Source: Allokutzneria oryzae
GTDB taxonomy: Bacteria > Actinomycetota > Actinomycetes > Mycobacteriales > Pseudonocardiaceae
Reading direction: 5' to 3'
Length of the DNA: 64,000 nt
Assembly (NCBI RefSeq): GCF_042429765.1
Contig: NZ_JBHLZU010000010.1
Span: forward strand, 310,001-374,000
In this document: positions 1-9,207 of the stretch, piece after piece
How positions within the stretch are numbered: the first letter of the stretch is position 1
Layout: the number at the start of each line of letters is the position of its first letter
The notes under the pieces: model-generated
Database searches by the model: none
What the model saw: the letters and a program-made list of their open reading frames with translations, nothing else
Told to the model about the DNA's origin: nothing
Translations under genes and position numbers: made by a program

Positions 1-1292
<1,292 letters not shown>

Positions 1293-1300
1293 CCCGGCTC

Positions 1301-1333
1301 TCCCTGGCGCGCCGAGGAAAGGCGCGCCAGGGA
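1301..1333. terminator. Bidirectional intrinsic terminator, pruA / epimerase
   Basis: A perfect 13-bp inverted repeat (1301-1313 with 1321-1333, TCCCTGGCGCGCC arm) and a 7-nt loop lie between two convergent genes. No long T tract is present, as is common in high-GC actinomycetes. Confidence 0.75.
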
Positions 1334-1336
1334 AGC

Positions 1337-2224
1337 TCAGCCGAGCCAGGCCCCGGTCGGCTCGGGGTGCCTCGGGCGCCAGCCGGTGGCGTTGGTGAAC
1401 TTGGCCGAGCTGAGCCGGTGCGACCTGCCCAGCACGCTGAGGGAGCCCGCGCGCCGCATCAGCCAGTCCGGCACCCCGCGCACCTTCCTGGCTCCGGCGG
1501 CGTTGGCGATGACGGCCCCGAAACCCCTGCGCCGCACGGGGTTCGCGCCGACGTTGTAGATCCCGCTCGGCGCTCGCAGCGCGGCGACCACAGCCGCGCC
1601 CACGTCGTCCGGGTGGATCGCGGTCGTCCACCCTCGTGGGCTGCCCAGCATCGCCGGGCCGCCCCGGCGCGCCAGGGACACCAGAGCGCGCGAACTGGCG
1701 TCGTCGCCGAAGATCATCGCGATCCGCAGTGCGACACCGGTCCGACCCTCCGCCGCGAAGCGGGCCGCGTTCACCGCCGCCACCTGAGTACCGTCCATGA
1801 TGGACGGAACGTCCAGCGCGGCGTTCTCGTCGAGCACCTCGTCCCCGCCGTCGGCGTAGATCAGCGAGATCCCCTCCTGCACCAGCGTGCGCACGGTCCC
1901 CGTCCGCAGCGCGGCGTCGACCAGCACGGTGCTGCCCGCACCGCGGACGCGGTCGTGTTCCCGCCACGCGGACGGCCGCGTCACCCTGCTCCCCGTCGGC
2001 ACCCTGGTCGCCAGGTTCAGCACCGCCTCCTGGCCGCGCAGCGCCGTCGCCATGGCCTCGGGGTCGAACAGGTCGCCGACGACGGGCTCCGCCCCGAGCG
2101 CCCGGACCGCGTCGCAGCGCTGGGCGTTCCTGGCCAGCACCCGCACGTCGTGTCCCTGCGCGAGCAGCGTCGGCACCGCCACCCGCCCGATCACCCCGGT
2201 TCCGCCGAGCACCAGTACGCGCAC
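1337..2224 (-). CDS. NAD(P)-dependent epimerase/dehydratase family protein (extended SDR)
   Basis: A 295-residue Rossmann protein. The N-terminal VLGGTGVIGRV is the GxxGxxG nucleotide-binding loop of extended or atypical short-chain dehydrogenases, followed by VVGDLFDPEAM and a central IYADGG segment. The usual YxxxK catalytic pair is not obvious, so it may be an atypical NmrA-like member and the substrate is unknown. I chose the GTG at 2224 because GGGGAGGTG precedes it by 8 nt and the nucleotide-binding loop begins at once; the open frame continues upstream but that extension is low-quality Arg/Pro sequence. It lies just downstream of the lipoprotein gene on the same strand, and its ribosome-binding site is inside a 20-bp hairpin. 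Confidence 0.85.
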   Translation of the reverse strand: MRVLVLGGTGVIGRVAVPTLLAQGHDVRVLARNAQRCDAVRALGAEPVVGDLFDPEAMATALRGQEAVLNLATRVPTGSRVTRPSAWREHDRVRGAGSTVLVDAALRTGTVRTLVQEGISLIYADGGDEVLDENAALDVPSIMDGTQVAAVNAARFAAEGRTGVALRIAMIFGDDASSRALVSLARRGGPAMLGSPRGWTTAIHPDDVGAAVVAALRAPSGIYNVGANPVRRRGFGAVIANAAGARKVRGVPDWLMRRAGSLSVLGRSHRLSSAKFTNATGWRPRHPEPTGAWLG

Positions 2225-2231
2225 AGAAGAA

Positions 2232-2277
2232 CACCTCCCCGGTCTCGTCCTACTGCCAGGACGAGACCGGGGAGGTG
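2232..2277. promoter_or_regulatory. 20-bp perfect hairpin covering the epimerase ribosome-binding site
   Basis: The arms 2232-2251 and 2258-2277 are perfectly complementary around a 6-nt loop. On the minus strand the 3' arm ends in GGGGAGGTG, the Shine-Dalgarno of the gene starting at 2224. The same hairpin lies 18 bp after the lipoprotein stop. It could be a terminator, a translational block on readthrough transcripts, or both. Confidence 0.65.
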
Positions 2278-2294
2278 GATGTGACAGGCGGAGG

Positions 2295-3191
2295 TCAGCG
2301 GGTGGGCTGCGGCAGCTCCACCGGCGGGGCGATCTCACTCTCGGCGGGAGCCTTGATGTCCACCGGCTCACCCCACGCGGAGTACTTCGCGACCATGGTG
2401 ATCCCGGCGTCGGAGCCCGGCATCCGCTGGGTGAACTGGAACTGCTTGGGCAGGTCCTGCGCGTCGGTCCAGAAGTCGTAGTCCATCGTGGTGACGCCGT
2501 TCTTCAGCAGTGCCTCGTAGCTGAGCTTGGTCAGCGGGTCGGTGGCCTTCTCCGACATCTTCCTCAGGTCGACGGCGAGCTTGTGCTTGGTGGTGGCGAC
2601 CCCGTCGAGGGTGTCGGGGGAGGAGCCGTTGAGGGTGCCCGCGTCGGTGAAGGTCTTGAACATGTTCTTCGGGTCCGCGGACTGGCGGACCTGCCTGACC
2701 ACCACCCCGAGCAGCTTCGACATCACGTCGGTGCCGTTGGGGTCGATCTTCACCCACTTCTTGCCCGGCTCGACCGGCATGTCCTTGGGGGCCTCGACGT
2801 ACATGGCGCCGCCGACGACGATCATCTTCGTCTCCTGGGCGGGCTGGCCGGGCTCCCCGGCCATCTTCGAGGTCATCGATAGCGCGACCTCGTTGCCGTC
2901 GAGGCGGATCACGCCGCTGCCGCCCATGCCGTCGGCCGCGGGCGCGCCGGAGGCGCTCACGGTGATCTTCGCGGTCTTCTTCGCCGCCATGGCGGCGCCG
3001 GCCTTGGTGACGAGCTGCTCCAGCGGGCCCGACGGCGCGGTGGCACCGCCTCCGCCCGAGGCGCCGGTGGTGGGCGCGGCCTGGTCGGAGCCGGCCGCGG
3101 GAACGGGCTCGCCCTGCTGGGCCGAGCCGCACGCGGTGAGCACGCCGACGAGCGCGAGCCCGCTGATCGCGAGAATGGTGGTGCGACGCAA
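2295..3191 (-). CDS. Secreted lipoprotein, LprG/LppX (LolA-like fold) type
   Basis: A 298-residue lipoprotein. The signal peptide TLRRTTILAISGLALVGVL ends in the lipobox LTAC, so the Cys would be lipidated and the protein anchored outside the membrane. A Ser/Gly/Ala-rich linker follows. A roughly 220-residue domain then holds alternating strands (KTAKITVSASG, GSGVIRLDGNEVALSM, MIVVGGAMYVEAP, KKWVKIDP), the pattern of LprG/LppX-type lipid-binding lipoproteins. The function is inferred from this pattern only. The start is TTG at 3191 with AGGGGG 7 nt upstream; the longer frame upstream overlaps rsgA and is not used. It lies 32 bp after rsgA on the same strand, so it may share the aroA-rsgA transcript. 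Confidence 0.8.
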   Translation of the reverse strand: MRRTTILAISGLALVGVLTACGSAQQGEPVPAAGSDQAAPTTGASGGGGATAPSGPLEQLVTKAGAAMAAKKTAKITVSASGAPAADGMGGSGVIRLDGNEVALSMTSKMAGEPGQPAQETKMIVVGGAMYVEAPKDMPVEPGKKWVKIDPNGTDVMSKLLGVVVRQVRQSADPKNMFKTFTDAGTLNGSSPDTLDGVATTKHKLAVDLRKMSEKATDPLTKLSYEALLKNGVTTMDYDFWTDAQDLPKQFQFTQRMPGSDAGITMVAKYSAWGEPVDIKAPAESEIAPPVELPQPTR

Positions 3192-3223
3192 GGTGAATCC
3201 CCCTGGAGATGATGAGAGCGCCG

Positions 3224-4276
3224 CTACGACGACCCCTGGTGCGTGCCGGTTCCGTCCGGGTCGGACGGGACGTCCTCGACGCCCGCACGCGAGCGCAGCA
3301 GGCGACGTAGCGACTCCAAACGACCGGATGGTGCCACACCGTCGGCCACGACGTGGTCCAAAGCGCAGTCCGGGTCCTCCGGATCGCCCATGTGACCGCA
3401 GTTGACCTGGCACTCCTCGGCGGCCTCCGCGAACTCGGGGAAGGCGAGCACCAGGTCGTCCGGGGTGATGTGGGCGAGCCCGAACGAGCGCACGCCCGGG
3501 GTGTCCACGACCCAGCCCTTGCCGTCGGGGAGCGGCAGCGCGAGCGCCGTCGTGGACACGTGCCGCCCCTTGCCGACGCCGGAGACCGCCCCGGTGCGCC
3601 GGTTCGCGTCCGGCACGAGCTTGTTGACCAGCGTGGACTTGCCCACCCCCGAGTGCCCGATGAACGCCGAGACCCGGTCGGTGATGCGCTCGCGCAGCTG
3701 GACGGGGTCCTGGTCGCGCCGGGTCACCACGACGGGCAGGTCCAGGTCGGAGTAGGCGGCGAGCAGCTCGGCGGGGTCGGCGAGGTCGGCCTTGGTCAGG
3801 CACAGCAACGGGTCGAGCCCGCCCGCGTAGGCCGCGACGAGGCAGCGGTCGATGAAGCCGGTGCGCGGCTCCGGGTCGGCGAGGGCGGTCACGATCACCA
3901 GTTGGTCGGCGTTGGCCACCACGATCCGCTCGAACGGGTCGGTGTCGTCGGCGGTGCGGCGCAGCACGCTCCTGCGCTCGGTCACCCGCACGATCCTGGC
4001 CAGGGTGTCCGTCCGCCCGGAGGTGTCGCCGACGAGGTCCACCCAGTCGCCGACGACGACGGGCGTGCGGCCCATCTCCCTCGCCCGCATGGCGGTCACC
4101 TCCCTGGCCGGGTCACCGCCGAGCGCGCAGGTCCAGCGGCCCCGGTCGACGGTGAGCACCATGGCGGCCTCGGCGTCGTCGTGGCTGGGCCGCAGCTTGC
4201 TGCGCGGGCGCGTTCCCTTGCTCGGCCGGACGCGGACGTCGGACTCGTCGAGGTTGCGCCAGCCCTTGCGGCTCAC
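3224..4276 (-). CDS. rsgA: Ribosome small-subunit-dependent GTPase RsgA
   Basis: A 350-residue circularly permuted GTPase that checks late 30S subunit maturation. The N-terminal OB-fold region (residues about 35-110) precedes the G4 motif LTKAD, then G1 GHSGVGKST (about 205-213) and G3 DTPG, the permuted order typical of RsgA. A C-terminal zinc knuckle contains CQVNCGHMGDPEDPDC. The start is GTG at 4276, which overlaps the aroA stop as GTGA, so the two genes are translationally coupled. The aroA-rsgA pair is also adjacent in mycobacteria. Confidence 0.95.
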   Translation of the reverse strand: MSRKGWRNLDESDVRVRPSKGTRPRSKLRPSHDDAEAAMVLTVDRGRWTCALGGDPAREVTAMRAREMGRTPVVVGDWVDLVGDTSGRTDTLARIVRVTERRSVLRRTADDTDPFERIVVANADQLVIVTALADPEPRTGFIDRCLVAAYAGGLDPLLCLTKADLADPAELLAAYSDLDLPVVVTRRDQDPVQLRERITDRVSAFIGHSGVGKSTLVNKLVPDANRRTGAVSGVGKGRHVSTTALALPLPDGKGWVVDTPGVRSFGLAHITPDDLVLAFPEFAEAAEECQVNCGHMGDPEDPDCALDHVVADGVAPSGRLESLRRLLRSRAGVEDVPSDPDGTGTHQGSS

Positions 4277-5580
4277 ACCGACTCCACAGTGGACCGACAG
4301 TCGGACTGTCCACTGTGTACCCCATCGAGCATCGCCCGCCACATCGCCGGGAAGTCCGGCATGGTCTTCGAGGTGGTGCCGATGTCGTCGACCTCGACAC
4401 CACCGACGAGCAGCCCGACGATGGCGCCCGCCGTGGCCATCCGGTGGTCGGCGTAGGCGCCCCACGTCCCGCCGTGCAGCTCACGCGGCCGGATGACCAG
4501 CCCGTCCTCGGTCTCCTCCGCGTCGCCGCCGAGCCGGTTGATCTCAGCGGTCAGCGCGGCGAGTCGGTCGGTCTCGTGGCCTCGGATGTGGGCGATGCCG
4601 CGCAGCTGCGACCGGCCCTCGGCGAGCGCTGCGATCGCGGCCACTGTGGGGGCGAGCTCGGAGAAGTCCCGCATGTCGATGTCGATCCCGGTGAGCACGG
4701 CGGGACCGCGCACGGTGAGCCCGCGCTCGTCCAGCACGACCTCGCAGCCCATCAGCGCCAGGACCTCCCGGATGGCGTCGCCGGGCTGTGTGGTGCGGGA
4801 CGGCCAGCCGGGCACGGTGACCTGGCCGCCGGTGACCGCCGCGGCGGCCAGGAACGGCGTGGCGTTGGACAGGTCGGGCTCGATGTCCCAGTCCCGCGCG
4901 GCGATCGCGCCGGGCCGCACCCGCCACGTGTTCGGCTCGGAGTCGTCGACATCGACGCCGTGCGCGCGCAGCATCTCGACGGTCATCTCGATGTGCGGCA
5001 TGGACGGAACGGGCTCACCGTCGTGCACGACGGTGAGGCCGTTGTCGTAGCGCGCCCCGGACAGCAGCAGGCCGGAGACGAACTGCGACGAGCTCGACGC
5101 GTCCAGCACGACCTTGCCGCCGGTGAGGTGCCCGGACCCGTGCAGTGTGAAGGGCAACGCGTCCCCGTCGATGTCCGCGCCGAGCGCGCGCAGCGCTTCC
5201 AGGATCGTGCCCATCGGCCGCTCACGGGCGCGGGGGTCGCCGTCGAAGCGCACGGCTCCCTTGGCCAGCGCGGCGGCGGGGGGCACGAAGCGCATGACGG
5301 TGCCAGCCAGCCCGCAGTCGAGCTCCGCGGGGCCGGTGAGCGGCGCCGGGGTCACCAGCCACGAGCCGTCCGGCCCGTCGGCCACGCCCACTCCGAGCGC
5401 GCGCAGCGTGCCGACCATCAGATCGCTGTCCCGGCTGCGCAGCGGGGCGCGCAGCACGGACGACCCGTCGGCCAGAGCCGCGAGGACCAGCGCGCGGTTG
5501 GTGATCGACTTGGAGCCGGGCAGCCGGACGGTGGCGTGCACGGGGGAGTCGGTGCGGGGGGCCTGCCAGTGCGACGTCAT
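4273..5580 (-). CDS. aroA: 3-phosphoshikimate 1-carboxyvinyltransferase (EPSP synthase)
   Basis: A 435-residue enzyme that transfers enolpyruvate from PEP to shikimate-3-phosphate, the sixth step to chorismate. LPGSKSITNRALVLAALADG near residue 20 is the shikimate/phosphate-binding signature. SSSQFVSGLLLSG, RDFSELAPTVAAIAA and GAYADHRMATAG mark the two inside-out barrel domains. I chose the ATG at 5580 because MTSHWQAP leads directly into the family N-terminus; the open frame continues upstream but is unlike the family. It is the first gene of a minus-strand run with rsgA (4-bp overlap) and is divergent from the SRAP gene. Confidence 0.96.
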   Translation of the reverse strand: MTSHWQAPRTDSPVHATVRLPGSKSITNRALVLAALADGSSVLRAPLRSRDSDLMVGTLRALGVGVADGPDGSWLVTPAPLTGPAELDCGLAGTVMRFVPPAAALAKGAVRFDGDPRARERPMGTILEALRALGADIDGDALPFTLHGSGHLTGGKVVLDASSSSQFVSGLLLSGARYDNGLTVVHDGEPVPSMPHIEMTVEMLRAHGVDVDDSEPNTWRVRPGAIAARDWDIEPDLSNATPFLAAAAVTGGQVTVPGWPSRTTQPGDAIREVLALMGCEVVLDERGLTVRGPAVLTGIDIDMRDFSELAPTVAAIAALAEGRSQLRGIAHIRGHETDRLAALTAEINRLGGDAEETEDGLVIRPRELHGGTWGAYADHRMATAGAIVGLLVGGVEVDDIGTTSKTMPDFPAMWRAMLDGVHSGQSDCRSTVESV

Positions 5581-5649
5581 GTGTCGATGATCCCCCAAGT
5601 GGCCCTGAAGCCCTCGCCCGGACCGGGCTGACATGCCACGATGGATCAC

Positions 5650-6411
5650 GTGTGCGGCAGATACGCCACCACCAGGGACCCGGCCACGCTGGCCGGCGAG
5701 TTCGACGCGGTGGACGGAACCGAGGGCCTCGCCGGTGCTGCGGACTACAACGTGGCCCCGACCAAGCACGTCCCGGCGGTCGTGGCGCGGCACCCGCGCG
5801 ACGCCGACGGCACGCCCGACCCGGACAGCCTGGTCCGCAGCATCAGGATGATGCGCTGGGGCCTGGTGCCGATGTGGGCCAAGGACCCGGCGGTCGGCTC
5901 CCGCATGATCAACGCGCGGGTCGAGTCGGCAGCGGAGAAGCCCGCCTTCCGCACGGCCTTCGCCCGCCGCCGCTGCCTGATCCCGGCCGACGGCTGGTAC
6001 GAGTGGAAGGTCGACGGCGACCGCAAGCAGCCGTACTACGTGACCCCGGAGGACGGCTCCGTGCTGGCGCTCGCCGGGATCTGGGAGACCTGGCGCTCGC
6101 CGAAGGCGGCGGCCGACGAGTTCCCGATGGTGACCTTCGCGGTGCTGACCACGGACTCAACGGGGCCGCTCGCCGAGGTCCACCACCGGATGCCGATCAT
6201 GCTCCCGCGCAGCGCGTGGGCGGGCTGGCTGGACCCGGACTCGGCGGACCCGACCCAGCTCGTCGCGGAGCCGGACCCGGAGCTGCACGCGGGCCTTGAG
6301 CTGCGCCCGGTCACGACGAAGGTCAACAGCGTCCGCAACAACGGCCCGGACCTCCTGCGGCGCCACGTCGAGGAAGAGCCGGCCGAACAAGCACTCTTCG
6401 AGCTGCCATGA
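5650..6411 (+). CDS. SOS response-associated peptidase / abasic-site DNA-protein crosslinker (SRAP, YedK/HMCES)
   Basis: A 253-residue SRAP protein. The family covalently traps abasic sites in single-stranded DNA through the N-terminal Cys2 exposed after Met removal. An in-frame ATG lies at 5641, but GTG at 5650 puts the invariant Cys at position 2 (CGRYA), so it is the functional start. The other catalytic residues are in place: Asn88 (MINARVES), Glu118 (GWYEWK) and His178 (HHRMP). It overlaps the next gene by ATGA and is divergent from aroA. The same aroA neighbour is found in M. tuberculosis. Confidence 0.92.
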   Translation: MCGRYATTRDPATLAGEFDAVDGTEGLAGAADYNVAPTKHVPAVVARHPRDADGTPDPDSLVRSIRMMRWGLVPMWAKDPAVGSRMINARVESAAEKPAFRTAFARRRCLIPADGWYEWKVDGDRKQPYYVTPEDGSVLALAGIWETWRSPKAAADEFPMVTFAVLTTDSTGPLAEVHHRMPIMLPRSAWAGWLDPDSADPTQLVAEPDPELHAGLELRPVTTKVNSVRNNGPDLLRRHVEEEPAEQALFELP

Positions 6412-7019
6412 CGACACTGGAGATCGACACGCCGCACGGCCCGGCCCGTGCGGAGCTGCACTGCGCCCCGGAGGCCCGTGCGGCCCTGCTGCTCGGCCAC
6501 GGCGCGGGTGGCGGCATCAGCGCCCCCGACCTGGTCGCGGTGACCCGGGCGGCGACGGCGGCGGGCCTGGACGTGGCCCTGGTGGAGCAGCCCTACCGCG
6601 TGGCGGGCCGCCGCGCCCCGGCCCCGGCCCGCCAGCTCGACGCTGCCTGGCTGGCGGTGGCGGAGCACCTCGGCGCGTCCTGGTGCGAGGGCCTGCCCCT
6701 GGTGTTCGGCGGTCGCTCCTCCGGAGCGAGGGTGGCCTGCCGGACGGCGGCGGAGGGCCAGGCGGTCGCCGTGCTGTGCCTGGCGTTCCCGGTCCACCCA
6801 CCGGGCAAGCCGGAGAAGACCAGGATCGCCGAGCTGGCCGGAGTGGAACAACCGGTGCTCGTGGTGCAAGGCGAGCGAGACCCGTTCGGCATGCCGGAGG
6901 CGGCGCACCACCGCGAGGTCGTCGTGGTGCCGGGCGACCACTCACTGAAGGCGGACGTGGCGACGGTGGCCAAGACGGCGGGCGAATGGCTCTCCCGCAT
7001 CCTCCGCCCCCTGGACTAG
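6408..7019 (+). CDS. Alpha/beta-hydrolase, dienelactone hydrolase/KANL3-Tex30-like
   Basis: A 203-residue cytosolic alpha/beta-hydrolase. The N-terminal LLLGHGAGGG is the oxyanion loop. The nucleophile elbow is GRSSG with Ser104, followed by Asp158 (GERDPFG) and His178 (GDHSLK), a complete catalytic triad. The family is small and its substrate is unknown. Its ATG overlaps the stop of the SRAP gene as ATGA, so the two are co-translated and may act in the same process, although that link is only contextual. A 63-bp hairpin element follows. Confidence 0.88.
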   Translation: MTTLEIDTPHGPARAELHCAPEARAALLLGHGAGGGISAPDLVAVTRAATAAGLDVALVEQPYRVAGRRAPAPARQLDAAWLAVAEHLGASWCEGLPLVFGGRSSGARVACRTAAEGQAVAVLCLAFPVHPPGKPEKTRIAELAGVEQPVLVVQGERDPFGMPEAAHHREVVVVPGDHSLKADVATVAKTAGEWLSRILRPLD

Positions 7020-7105
7020 CGCCTGCCCCGAAGCCCCGAGTCGGCACCACCCCCTCCCCCGGCCCCCTGTGCGCGTGCGGACTGGCGGGCGTGGCCGGGG
7101 TTTTT

Positions 7106-7168
7106 CGCGTTTTGTCACCTTGATGCGAAATGGGAGCGCTCTTTCGCGCATCAAGGTGACAAAACGCG
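7106..7168. repeat. Long intergenic palindrome, family 2 copy 1
   Basis: Perfect 22-bp arms (7106-7127 and 7147-7168) enclose a 19-nt loop that itself contains GAGCGCTC. It lies between the convergent hydrolase and ybaK genes. A degenerate relative lies at 9510-9578. It may act as a bidirectional terminator. Confidence 0.75.
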
Positions 7169-7218
7169 CAGAACCCGACCAGAGGAGCGGGCGCTGGGCG
7201 GAGTCGGGGCGCGGTCGT

Positions 7219-7695
7219 TCAGGAGGCGATCGACGCCGTCACTGCCGAGGTCAGTCGCACCAGGTCCGACGGGGCCAGTTCGACTTCCAGGCCGCGTCGG
7301 CCCGCGCTGCAGAACACCGTGTCGAACGACTCCGCCGACGCGTCGACCACCACGGGGAGCCGCTTCTTCTGGCCCAGCGGGGAGATGCCTCCCGCGACGT
7401 ACCCCGTCGCGCGCTCCGCGTCCGGGACGGCGGCCATCTTCGCCTTCTTGCCGCCCACCGCCGCGGCCAGTGCCTTCAGGTCCAGCTGGGCCGTGACCGG
7501 AACCACACCGACCGTCAGCTTGCCGTCGACCTCGGCCACCAGGGTCTTGAACACCCGCCCCGGCTCCAGTCCCAGCGCCTCGGCGGCTTCCAGGCCGTAG
7601 GAGGCGTGCCGGGGGTCGTGCTCGTAGGAGTGCAGCTTGTGCGCCACTTTCTGCTTGTCCAGCAACGCCGTCGCCGGTGTTCCGCGTCCCGCCAT
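7219..7695 (-). CDS. ybaK: Cys-tRNA(Pro)/Cys-tRNA(Cys) deacylase, YbaK/EbsC family
   Basis: A 158-residue single-domain trans-editing factor that hydrolyses mischarged Cys-tRNA(Pro). The family pattern is clear: LHSYEHDP, EAAEALGLEPGRVFKTLVAEVDG with the conserved Lys after the Phe, the strand VGVVPVTAQLDLKALAAAVGGKKAKMA, and the GYVAGGISPLGQKKRLPVVVD segment containing the GGxSPxG motif. Length is full. The start is ATG at 7695. It is divergent from sigR and convergent with the hydrolase. Confidence 0.93.
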   Translation of the reverse strand: MAGRGTPATALLDKQKVAHKLHSYEHDPRHASYGLEAAEALGLEPGRVFKTLVAEVDGKLTVGVVPVTAQLDLKALAAAVGGKKAKMAAVPDAERATGYVAGGISPLGQKKRLPVVVDASAESFDTVFCSAGRRGLEVELAPSDLVRLTSAVTASIAS

Positions 7696-7937
7696 GATCG
7701 AACCCTAGATCCAGGAATGCCCGGCGGGTCCACCGCGTTTCCCCCTTCGTGGGAACCGAGCTGATGAGCGATCCAGGCAAGCGTTGCCCGTCGCGGCCGC
7801 CCAGGGACGCGCGGACCGGCCGTGGAGCCGTGCGGCGCGTATCCTCGGGACCGACATATGCGTCCCCGGTGATGGGACCGACGACAGCAGTGACCATCAC
7901 CCCGGCCGCCGAGCCGGAGTGGTTGGAAGGGAGCCAG

Positions 7938-8567
7938 GTGCCGGACACCTCGCCCGAGGTCGGACAGGCAGTGGAGGAGTCCGCCGAGCAGCGCGCCGCT
8001 CGTTTCGAGCGGGACGCGATGCCGATGCTGGACCAGTTGTACTCGGCCGCCCTGCGCATGACGCGCAACCCCGCGGACGCCGAGGACCTCGTGCAGGAGA
8101 CCTTCCTCAAGGCGTACAGCGCGTTCGCCTCGTTCAAGGACGGCACGAACCTCAAGGCGTGGCTGTACCGGATCCTGACCAACACCTACATCAACAGCTA
8201 CCGCCGCAAGCAGCGCCAGCCGGTGCAGCAGCCGACCGAGGAGATCCAGGACTGGCAGCTCGCCCAGGCCGAGAGCCACACCTCCTCCGGTCTGCGCTCC
8301 GCCGAGGTCGAGGCGCTCGACCGGTTGCCGGACAGCGACGTCAAGGACGCCCTGCAGCGCCTTCCGGAGGAGTTCCGGATCGCGGTGTACCTCGCCGACG
8401 TCGAGGGATTCGCCTACAAGGAGATCGCGGACATCATGGGTACGCCGATCGGGACCGTCATGTCCCGGTTGCACCGCGGCCGTCGCCAGCTGCGCGAGAT
8501 GCTGACCGGTGTCGCCGAGGAACGGGGTCTGCTGCGCGGCCGCCAGCGCGAGGTGACCGGGTCATGA
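7938..8567 (+). CDS. sigR: ECF sigma factor SigR/SigH, thiol-oxidative stress
   Basis: A group-4 sigma factor with region 2 (RNPADAEDLVQETFLKAYSAFASFKDGTNLKAWLYRILTN in pieces) and region 4 (VDALQRLPEEFR-type helix and GTPIGTVMSRLHRGRRQLRE). In actinomycetes this sigma directs thioredoxin and mycothiol genes when its zinc anti-sigma is oxidised. I chose GTG at 7938 (209 aa) because GGAAGGGAG precedes it at 6-7 nt. In-frame upstream starts at 7869/7872, 7764 and 7749 would give longer forms, reminiscent of Streptomyces SigR and SigR'. Its stop overlaps rsrA as ATGA. I found no convincing SigR-type promoter upstream. Confidence 0.93.
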   Translation: MPDTSPEVGQAVEESAEQRAARFERDAMPMLDQLYSAALRMTRNPADAEDLVQETFLKAYSAFASFKDGTNLKAWLYRILTNTYINSYRRKQRQPVQQPTEEIQDWQLAQAESHTSSGLRSAEVEALDRLPDSDVKDALQRLPEEFRIAVYLADVEGFAYKEIADIMGTPIGTVMSRLHRGRRQLREMLTGVAEERGLLRGRQREVTGS

Positions 8568-8890
8568 GCTGCGAGGACCACGAGACCGACTGCTCGGAGG
8601 TGCTGGCCGAGGTCTGGCTCTACCTCGACCAGGAGTGCGGCAAGAACCGCAGGGAGCTGCTGTACCGGCACCTCAACGAGTGCAACCCGTGCCTGGAGAG
8701 CTACGGAATCGAGGAGCAGCTCAAGGCCCTGCTCGCCCGCAAGTGCGGCGGCGAGCACGCGCCGGACACGCTCAAGGACCGGCTGCGCGCCTCGATCAGG
8801 GAACAGGCCGAGGTGATCGTCCAGCACAGTGCCGAGGGCACCACCGTGGAGATCCGGCACAAGCGGGTCGAGGGCACCGCGGAGGGCTAG
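8564..8890 (+). CDS. rsrA: Redox-sensing zinc anti-sigma factor RsrA/RshA
   Basis: A 108-residue ZAS-family anti-sigma. The zinc site is His36-x3-Cys40-x2-Cys43 (HLNECNPC) with Cys10 and Cys3 in the N-terminal helix, matching the thiol switch of RsrA. Disulfide formation expels zinc and frees SigR. It starts at ATG 8564, overlapping the sigR stop, which ensures stoichiometric synthesis. A strong hairpin terminator follows the stop. Confidence 0.94.
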   Translation: MSCEDHETDCSEVLAEVWLYLDQECGKNRRELLYRHLNECNPCLESYGIEEQLKALLARKCGGEHAPDTLKDRLRASIREQAEVIVQHSAEGTTVEIRHKRVEGTAEG

Positions 8891-8918
8891 CGAGGTCTGG
8901 AGAGCCCCATCACGCGAA

Positions 8919-8951
8919 AAGGCCCCGCAGCCGACCGGCTGACGGGGCCTT
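8919..8951. terminator. Bidirectional intrinsic terminator, rsrA / bL37
   Basis: The stem AAGGCCCCG...CGGGGCCTT (8919-8927 with 8943-8951) is extended inward by CAGCCG/CGGCTG with one bulge. It lies between two convergent genes. Confidence 0.85.
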
Positions 8952-8964
8952 CGCACGCCTGATG

Positions 8965-9039
8965 TCAGGAGTTGGGGCGCTTGCCGTGGTTCGCGCCACC
9001 CTTCTTACGGTCACGCTTCTTGCGTCCCCGCTTCGACAT
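8965..9039 (-). CDS. Micro-gene for 50S ribosomal protein bL37
   Basis: A 24-residue very basic peptide that starts MSKRGRKKRDRKK and ends in ANHGKRPNS. It matches, from memory, the 24-aa bL37 found in mycobacterial 50S structures. The start is ATG at 9039 with GAGGTG 6 nt upstream, and the stop is TGA at 8965. It is convergent with rsrA across a shared terminator and is easily missed by gene callers because of its length. Confidence 0.85.
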   Translation of the reverse strand: MSKRGRKKRDRKKGGANHGKRPNS

Positions 9040-9207
9040 TGCGGTCACCTCACTTGCGAACGAACAGCCCTTGCCACCCGCACAGCGTCGAGCGGCTCCA
9101 GCCGTAGCTTTTCCAGGCACAAGTTTGACACGTCCGATCCTGGGGGCACTCCGCGCCCTGGGCGTGATTGGATTGGGCCGATTCAGCAGCGTCGAGGAGG
9201 GCTAGGG

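Noticed and set aside
7751..7786. SigR-type promoter GGGAAC...GTTG before sigR
   Set aside because: The two elements are separated by 26 bp, much more than the 18-19 bp expected.
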